From Chinchilla lanigera (Eukaryota; Chordata; Mammalia; Rodentia; Chinchillidae): DNA of 64,000 nucleotides. Positions within the stretch are counted from its first letter, which is position 1. Each line of letters opens with the position of its first letter. The stretch is from positions 8,352,307 through 8,416,306 of the forward strand of contig NW_004955475.1 of assembly GCF_000276665.1 (NCBI RefSeq), read 5' to 3'. The translations under genes and the position numbers were made by a program. This document shows, piece by piece, positions 58,830-64,000 of the stretch. The notes below the pieces were generated by a model. That model was not told where the DNA came from, searched no databases, and worked only from the letters and a program-made list of their open reading frames with translations.

Positions 58830-59105
58830 GCCTCCCTCTCACCATGCCCGCACCAACCCAGCCCCACTCCTCAAATGCACTGTGCATTTTCATACTCTGG
58901 CCTTCTGCTTTTGCTCAGATTCTCTCTACCCACAATGGTCTTCTCCTCTGTCAACAGCTGGTGCCCCTTGATGTGGCACTGAGCACACCGAATGATCATT
59001 ATCTGTATCTGTCCCTTTCCCCCTTGTACTGGGAGCTCCCTGGGCCCTGTCTGACTTGTACCCTAGATTAGAGCCTGGCATGTATTAAGTGCTCAGTAAG
59101 TTGTG
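58830..59105 (+). repeat. L2 LINE 3' end
   Basis: TACTCTGGCCTTCTGCTTTTGCTCAG, TACTGGGAGCTCCCTGGGCCC, AGAGCCTGGCATGTATTAAGTGCTCAGTAAG. Confidence 0.65.
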
Positions 59106-59349
59106 GCATGTAATGCAGACCTTCAAAGAGTAGAAGGTCCAAGGGCTGAAGGGAAGACAGACTCAAGATAAGGCGGCCTGAACAGCCTGGGCCTCCTTCT
59201 CCAAAGGGTGGCAGTGATGGCACCCCTGGGAGCTGCTTGGATCCCCTACTGCAGCTCTGCAGCTCCTGGGGGTTGGCATCCTTCCCTCCCCAGGCCTGGG
59301 GGGACTTCTTGCGGCTGGAGGTGGGGGTGCTGGAGAGAAGGGGACAGGG

Positions 59350-59460
59350 AGAATGAACAGATTAATCTGGGGATTAATTGGCGGACTTGGCGGCCAGGCT
59401 GCACGTGCTCCGGGCAGCGGCTCTAATGGTTTAATCAGATTACAGGCTTCAGCACATCGT
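59350..59460. promoter_or_regulatory. TAATC-rich island, candidate homeobox-regulated element
   Basis: The palindrome AGATTAATCT (59359-59368), then GGATTAATTGG, CTAATGG, TTTAATCAGATTACAGG. Multiple OTX/PITX-type GGATTA sites within 100 repeat-free bases. Confidence 0.45.
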
Positions 59461-59689
59461 GGGTCCCAGCAGTGCCCAACTCAGCCTGGAGGGCAACTCA
59501 GTGCCAGAGCTCTCCAGAGTGGAGCCCATGCCCTGCGATCAGGACCCACTCTGAAACCCAGCCTCCCGAGTCTTCACTGCGGAGACCTGCCGAGCCAGTC
59601 AAGCAGGGGCCAGGTCCGCTGAATGAGCTCATCTGGAGGGCATGGAGTGTGCAATGGAGACCAAAACAGGTTCAAAGCTAAACCCCAGC

Positions 59690-59860
59690 ACTACTTTAAC
59701 TGTGTAGCCAAGGGCAAGTTACGAGGCCTCTCTGCATCTCAGTTTTCTCATTTGTAAAAGGGGACAGTAACACCACCCTCGAAGCAGCGATGTGTAAGAT
59801 GTAAAAATGTGTGGAGTGAAAGTGCTTTATAAGTGTTCCTTGTTGCTGGTGGCGTCAGGC
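59690..59860 (+). repeat. MIR, nearly full length
   Basis: TTAACTGTGTAGCCAAGGGCAAGTTACG, TCTCAGTTTTCTCATTTGTAAAAGGGGACAGTAAC, AAGTGCTTTATAAGTGTTCC. Confidence 0.88.
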
Positions 59861-59864
59861 AGCC

Positions 59865-61010
59865 CTTTCTTCTGGCTGGGGCCAGAGGTGAAGAATGCAG
59901 AAAGAAAAAGAAAAACAACGGCAACAATGCCTAGCAGCCATTTCAACCACCATTCTGTGTGCAGCACTTGAAAATGAAGGAAGAGCTTTCTATTCTGGGA
60001 GCTTATTGCACACTGAAGGCAGCCCAGGGGCAGGCAGATGCAGGTGAGCGGTGTGAAGAGAAGTGAGCAAGGCTGATAGGAGAAGGGGTTGACCTTGGCC
60101 GGTGGCCTGAGCTGTGCCCAGAGGATGGGTAGGTACTAAGGAAGCTGGGGGCCTCCAGACTGAGTCGCAGAGCCCCAGACTCGCCAGGGATGGAGGGAGT
60201 ACTCAGGGCTGCCCCCTCTTCTTCCTGCAGCTGGGCTGTGGTTCTGGGTTCAATGAAGGTAGACCCCTCTGGCCTAAGTACTCCATGGTTCTGCGCCCCA
60301 GGAACCTCAGGCCCCAGGGCTGGGGCTGGGTACACACTGAGCTGCACCCCTACAAGCCTCCCTGCAGGCGGGACAGGGCTCGGGCTGTGCTAGGGGTAGG
60401 CACATAGGCAGTTTGGCCCAGAGAGCAGCCCGTGCACGGGCCCAGACAGAGGTGCTGCTTTGGGAGCAGGCTGGCTTCCGGCTTCCCTTCTCCCCCCACC
60501 CCAGTAGTTTATTAGAAGTAATTTGTTAAGCTGTTCCAACTTGTCAGCAGCCACTTCAATGCCTCTGCCTCCTGCTTGTTTTATTTTTTTTGCCGGGGGT
60601 GAGGGGGTGTCCAAAAACGTCAGAAGCTGAGAGGCGAGCTAGAGAGGGGAGTCTGAGCAAATGGCCTCTCTCCACCTTGAAGCCTTACCTCCACCAGGTG
60701 CCGCGTCTGAAGACAGAAGTGGGACTCCAGGCCCCTGCCCTCAAAGCCTCTCCCTCCAGTGTTACTCCAGGGTCAGGGAAGAATTGGGGGCTGGGTGGGT
60801 ACAGGCAGTTAGGGTGGCTGCTGATGGACAGCGGTGGGAATTGCTGGAGAAAGGAGGTGAGATGGCCTGTGGGTAGAGGGTTGGGTTGTGGGATATTTGG
60901 GCCTCCCGGTGTTCTTTAGAGATCACGCGCAGGACAAAGTAGATAGGGACCCGGACCCAGCTATGCAGTCAGGGGGTCCCACCATGCCAGGCACGGAGAG
61001 CTAGCTTTCA
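59865..61010. other. Intergenic; AT-motif patch at 60,500-60,600
   Basis: No gene or repeat. GTAGTTTATTAGAAGTAATTTGTTAAG and TTGTTTTATTTTTTTTGCC stand out from GC-rich flanks; a regulatory role is only a guess. Confidence 0.4.
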
Positions 61011-61014
61011 GGGG

Positions 61015-61120
61015 CACTAGCTCCTTTCATCCTCTTAGCCATGTCATATTACAGGTGGGAAAACGCAGATTCGGGGACTAGAGTGACTTGCTCAAAATCA
61101 CACAGCTAGGAAATGGAAAG
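61015..61120 (-). repeat. MIR fragment, antisense
   Basis: TTACAGGTGGGAAAACGCAGATTCGGGG, GTGACTTGCTCAAAATCACACAGCTAGG. Confidence 0.8.
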
Positions 61121-61664
61121 GCTGAATTTACGCACAAATCTGGCCAATTCCAAGGCCTTCAGAGTAGCTAGGGCTGCTTTGAATAAAGAAGAAACAAGAA
61201 GCTCCACGGGACAGGCAGGTGAGAAAGGCGTTCTCCAGCTTTCCGGGCCTCTGGGTCTTGCCTTCCTGGCCCTACAAGAGGCAGGAGCTGGACTGGAGGA
61301 CCCTACCTGCTCTGCTGGTGGAGGATTACTCAGATCTGTGTCTTCCTCCTTGCCATGGACAGTCTGCCAGCCAGCCAGGGCAGGGGCCGGGAGAGAGGCA
61401 AGCCCGGAGAGCTGAAGCCACCCCAGGGTGATCGAGGCGTGGGGGGGATTGTTCCTGAGAGAGCCAGGCCCATGGTCCCCGACCAGGTGCAGCTTTGAGC
61501 AAGACTTGGCAAGAGGAGGCAGGTCTGAGGCAAGCTTTGGCTCTTAATCACTGCTCCCTCCCTCCTGCACGCCCTGCTACCCTCCCAGGAGCTGGGCGCC
61601 ATGGGGGGCTGGGAATGGGAAGGGCCTGCCTGCTGCAGCCCCTCCTGGTCCTGCCCCATGGACT

Positions 61665-61840
61665 CTGGGGGAAGCTCATTAGCTCGAGGGGCGCCCTAGC
61701 CCTCCCCTCACAGCTTGTCACACAATTAGCCACCCTCTCTGTACAAGTTGCTGTGTAATTATTGGGTCTTGGCGGGCTTGGGGCCATGTAATTAGCCTGC
61801 CCCAGCCTCCAACCAGCTCTCAGGGTCATTAGTGGGCCCA
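61665..61840. promoter_or_regulatory. ATTAG-rich island, candidate conserved enhancer
   Basis: CATTAGC, CAATTAGCC, GTAATTATTGG, GTAATTAGCC and TCATTAGTGG are spread over about 160 GC-rich, repeat-free bases. Confidence 0.45.
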
Positions 61841-62019
61841 CTGGGGCGGGCGGGCGGGCAAAGCATCTGCATGACAATGTACACATTGTGGTGTCTCTGC
61901 CTGCACCCAGGGCACAGGGGCAGCTGGTGCCATTGTGTAGCCCAGTTCCTAGGTACATCTGCCCCCTGTCCAGCCCCACCTCCGGCCAGTCAGTCGCAGG
62001 TTACGAACTCTTTGCCACC

Positions 62020-62125
62020 CTCTCTCACTGTGACCCTGGCATTCCCATTTCACAGATGAGACAACTGAGTCTTCATGAAGGGGCTAGGACTCCCTTAAGA
62101 TCACTCAGTTCAGAGGTGCTGGACC
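62020..62125 (-). repeat. MIR core fragment, antisense
   Basis: CCCATTTCACAGATGAGACAACTGAGTC, TTAAGATCACTCAGTTCAGAGG. Confidence 0.7.
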
Positions 62126-62129
62126 CAGG

Positions 62130-63115
62130 ACTGCCATGCAGATCTGCCTTTCTTGGTCACTTTCTGTCACCTCTTTCTGTGGTGAGCCTGGAGACAGTGA
62201 CACATGAAGGTGAGAGTTTGGCGCTGAGCTGAGTTTGCCTGGAGGAGCCTTGCTCCCTCCCATGGGCCTTCCTGGCCTTGAAGCCCTGTGCCAGCCTCTT
62301 CCTATCTGCCACCCAGCATCTTCTCAATCCCTCCTTTGAAGGGACCTCAGAATTCTCCCCAAACCAGAAAGATGGCCAAGCACTCCTCTAAACTTCTGGA
62401 CTTCCAAGGGAAGTGCTGCCAAGACCCTTTGGCACCTCTGCCTGCCTGGAAATGTCCCTTCCATCTAATCATTGCCTCCTGGAAGGGCTAGCAGGGGCAT
62501 CCCCCGCTTCACAGCGATATTCCTTCATGAAGGCGCTGTCCTCCTCTGCCCTATGGGACCCTTCCTCCAAACTGCCTTACTCCAACCCAGAAGAGCCATT
62601 CACATCACCCACCTAGTCAGCTGCCTGGAGGCTAGCTCTGTGCCTCTGCTAGGATCCCTGGTTCTGTTGGTGGAGGTGGGAGAGACGGGACCTTGAGAGC
62701 TGGCTAAAGCATGCAGAGGCCCTTGTCCCAATGTGAATGGGACCATAGCTGGGTGACCTTCAGCGGGTTCCCTGACCTCTCTGAGGAGTTGTCCTGCAGA
62801 TTGAACCCCGTAACTCTGGTAAGTGCCTGGTTCTGCCACTGCGGGGCAAAAGGTAAGAAAGTTCTAGTTGCTACTCCTCGCCTCTGAAGCCAATCCCATC
62901 TTCTATTTGTCCCAGGGCTCTGAACAATGTCCCCACAGAGCTCCGGTGTTCAGCACCTTGCCTCTCCCTGCTGCCTGCCCTCTGCGACCCCCAGCCACCT
63001 TCCAGCTCCCCTTCAACCCTCTCCCTATTTTGAAGGCTGCATTATCCGGGCAGCAGGAAAATTAGTTGTTCCCTTGAAACCCTCAGCCCCGCCCTCCCAG
63101 CTCCCCCCCTTCCCA
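62130..63115. other. Intergenic, no gene recognised
   Basis: L2-like text may lie at 62,280-62,600 (TCTCAATCCCTCCTTTGAAGGG). A MIR-like piece is at 62,740-62,850. Nothing coding. Confidence 0.45.
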
Positions 63116-63124
63116 GGACTGGTG

Positions 63125-63360
63125 ACAAGTATGTGGGACTTAATTGGCTGGCATGAAAGGCAGCACTGACATTAATTGGCTACATTTGGCAGGCAGGCCC
63201 CCAGCCTCCCCCTCCTCTCTCCAAACCCCTACTGCTTCCCAGGAACCTTATCAATTCCACCACAGGGACCAAGAGCTTCGAGGCCCCTGCCAATTAGGCA
63301 CTTTTTGCTCCTTTTCTTCCCCTGATGGGGTTTCGTTAGAATTTATGACACTCTATAGGG
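63125..63360. promoter_or_regulatory. TTAATTGGCT-repeat island, candidate regulatory element
   Basis: TTAATTGGCT occurs at 63140-63149 and 63172-63181, followed by CAATTAGGC and TCGTTAGAATTTATGAC. Repeat-free. Confidence 0.4.
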
Positions 63361-63364
63361 ACAG

Positions 63365-64000
63365 GGGTGAGGGGGGTGGGAAGCAGGAGATGGGAAGGCT
63401 GGGGGAGGCCCATTCCTATGGAGAACGGCCTGGGGGAGGGGAGGGGTGCGGATGTGAAAAGGACACTTGGGATTAGGCCCCAAACTGGAGGGGAGGGGGT
63501 CGCGAGATGCAGGATGTAGGGCGGTGGGGGAAGGGGGAGGAGGGCTTTGGCCAGGCCAAGAAGACTGATTTAATAGGCACTGCGTGCACACTTGGAGGAA
63601 GGTTTGTAAAAGTTTGAGGCGATCCAGTCACATGGCTCCAGGCCAGAGCGGGGAGGCTGAAGACCTGGCTTTGCTTCCCACACCTCCTCGAGTGTTCTTG
63701 GATCAGCCACTGACTGTTTCTGGAAGTGTGGGGCAAGGTCCATGGTGCCCATCCACACCGAGCCCAGGTTCATCAGGAGAACAGCTCAAGAGGCATGGGC
63801 AGTCCGGCAGTACCACTTCCGAAAGCCTGACCTGGGTTTGGGCCACCACGCCAGTGCAGCTCAGTGTGGTCTTGGCCAATCTCACATGGGCCCAAGCTTT
63901 GATTGGCAGCCTGGGGTGTCTGTACACTGAAACTAGGAGGACAAGTGGATTGCTACACCATGGATTCTGCATGTTTGGGGAAGTTTAGAAGAGGCTGATA
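63365..64000. other. Intergenic right edge, nothing recognised
   Basis: GC-rich unique sequence. Overlapping frames on both strands look like chance. Confidence 0.5.

Noticed and set aside
21210..64000. Neighbour genes such as PJA1 or a distal lncRNA
   Set aside because: No exon, splice series or protein similarity to any known neighbour was seen; in human these lie farther away than this window reaches.

Overview
This is mammalian nuclear DNA, almost certainly from a rodent. It carries one recognisable protein-coding gene, ephrin-B1 (EFNB1), complete on the + strand from its CpG-island promoter (about 8.0-9.1 kb) to its 3' end (about 21.2 kb). The five coding exons join into a 345-residue ephrin with consensus splice sites and no disabling changes. 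Known biology places EFNB1 on the mammalian X chromosome; the sequence itself does not show this. Rodent origin is read from many B1 (7SL-derived) SINEs, ID (tRNA-Ala-derived) SINEs and composites with a B1 half followed by a shortened ID half. Such B1-ID dimers are known from squirrels, dormice, beavers and guinea-pig relatives rather than mice and rats, so a non-murid rodent is likely. I cannot name the species.

Layout: 1-8.0 kb is intergenic, with SINEs, MIR fragments, a perfect 27-base palindrome, two CTCF-like motifs and a diverged tandem repeat of about 150-157 bases just upstream of the promoter. The CpG island spans about 8.0-9.9 kb and holds the promoter, a long 5' UTR with four upstream ORFs, and exon 1. 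Intron 1 (8.6 kb) is mostly unique sequence with a few old repeats, an octamer site and an RFX-like palindrome. Exons 2-5 lie within 17.68-19.75 kb. Intron 4 contains a decayed copy of the start of exon 5. The 3' UTR is about 1.45 kb.

From 21.2 to 64 kb I find no gene. This flank holds MIR and L2 fossils, a MER2-like and a MER5A-like DNA transposon, at least six LTR copies (three of them related solo LTRs with recognisable 5-base target duplications), SINEs whose tails have grown into microsatellites, a 19-base minisatellite, an assembly gap of 282 N at 48,223-48,504, and several AT-motif-rich unique islands that look like conserved developmental regulatory DNA.

The gene works alone here: ephrin-B1 is a membrane ligand for Eph receptors that signals in both directions at cell contacts. 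The flanking DNA is plausibly its regulatory domain. I found no undescribed multi-gene system. The most notable local features are the exon-5 echo in intron 4, the tandem repeat upstream of the promoter, and the nested, datable LTR and SINE insertions.
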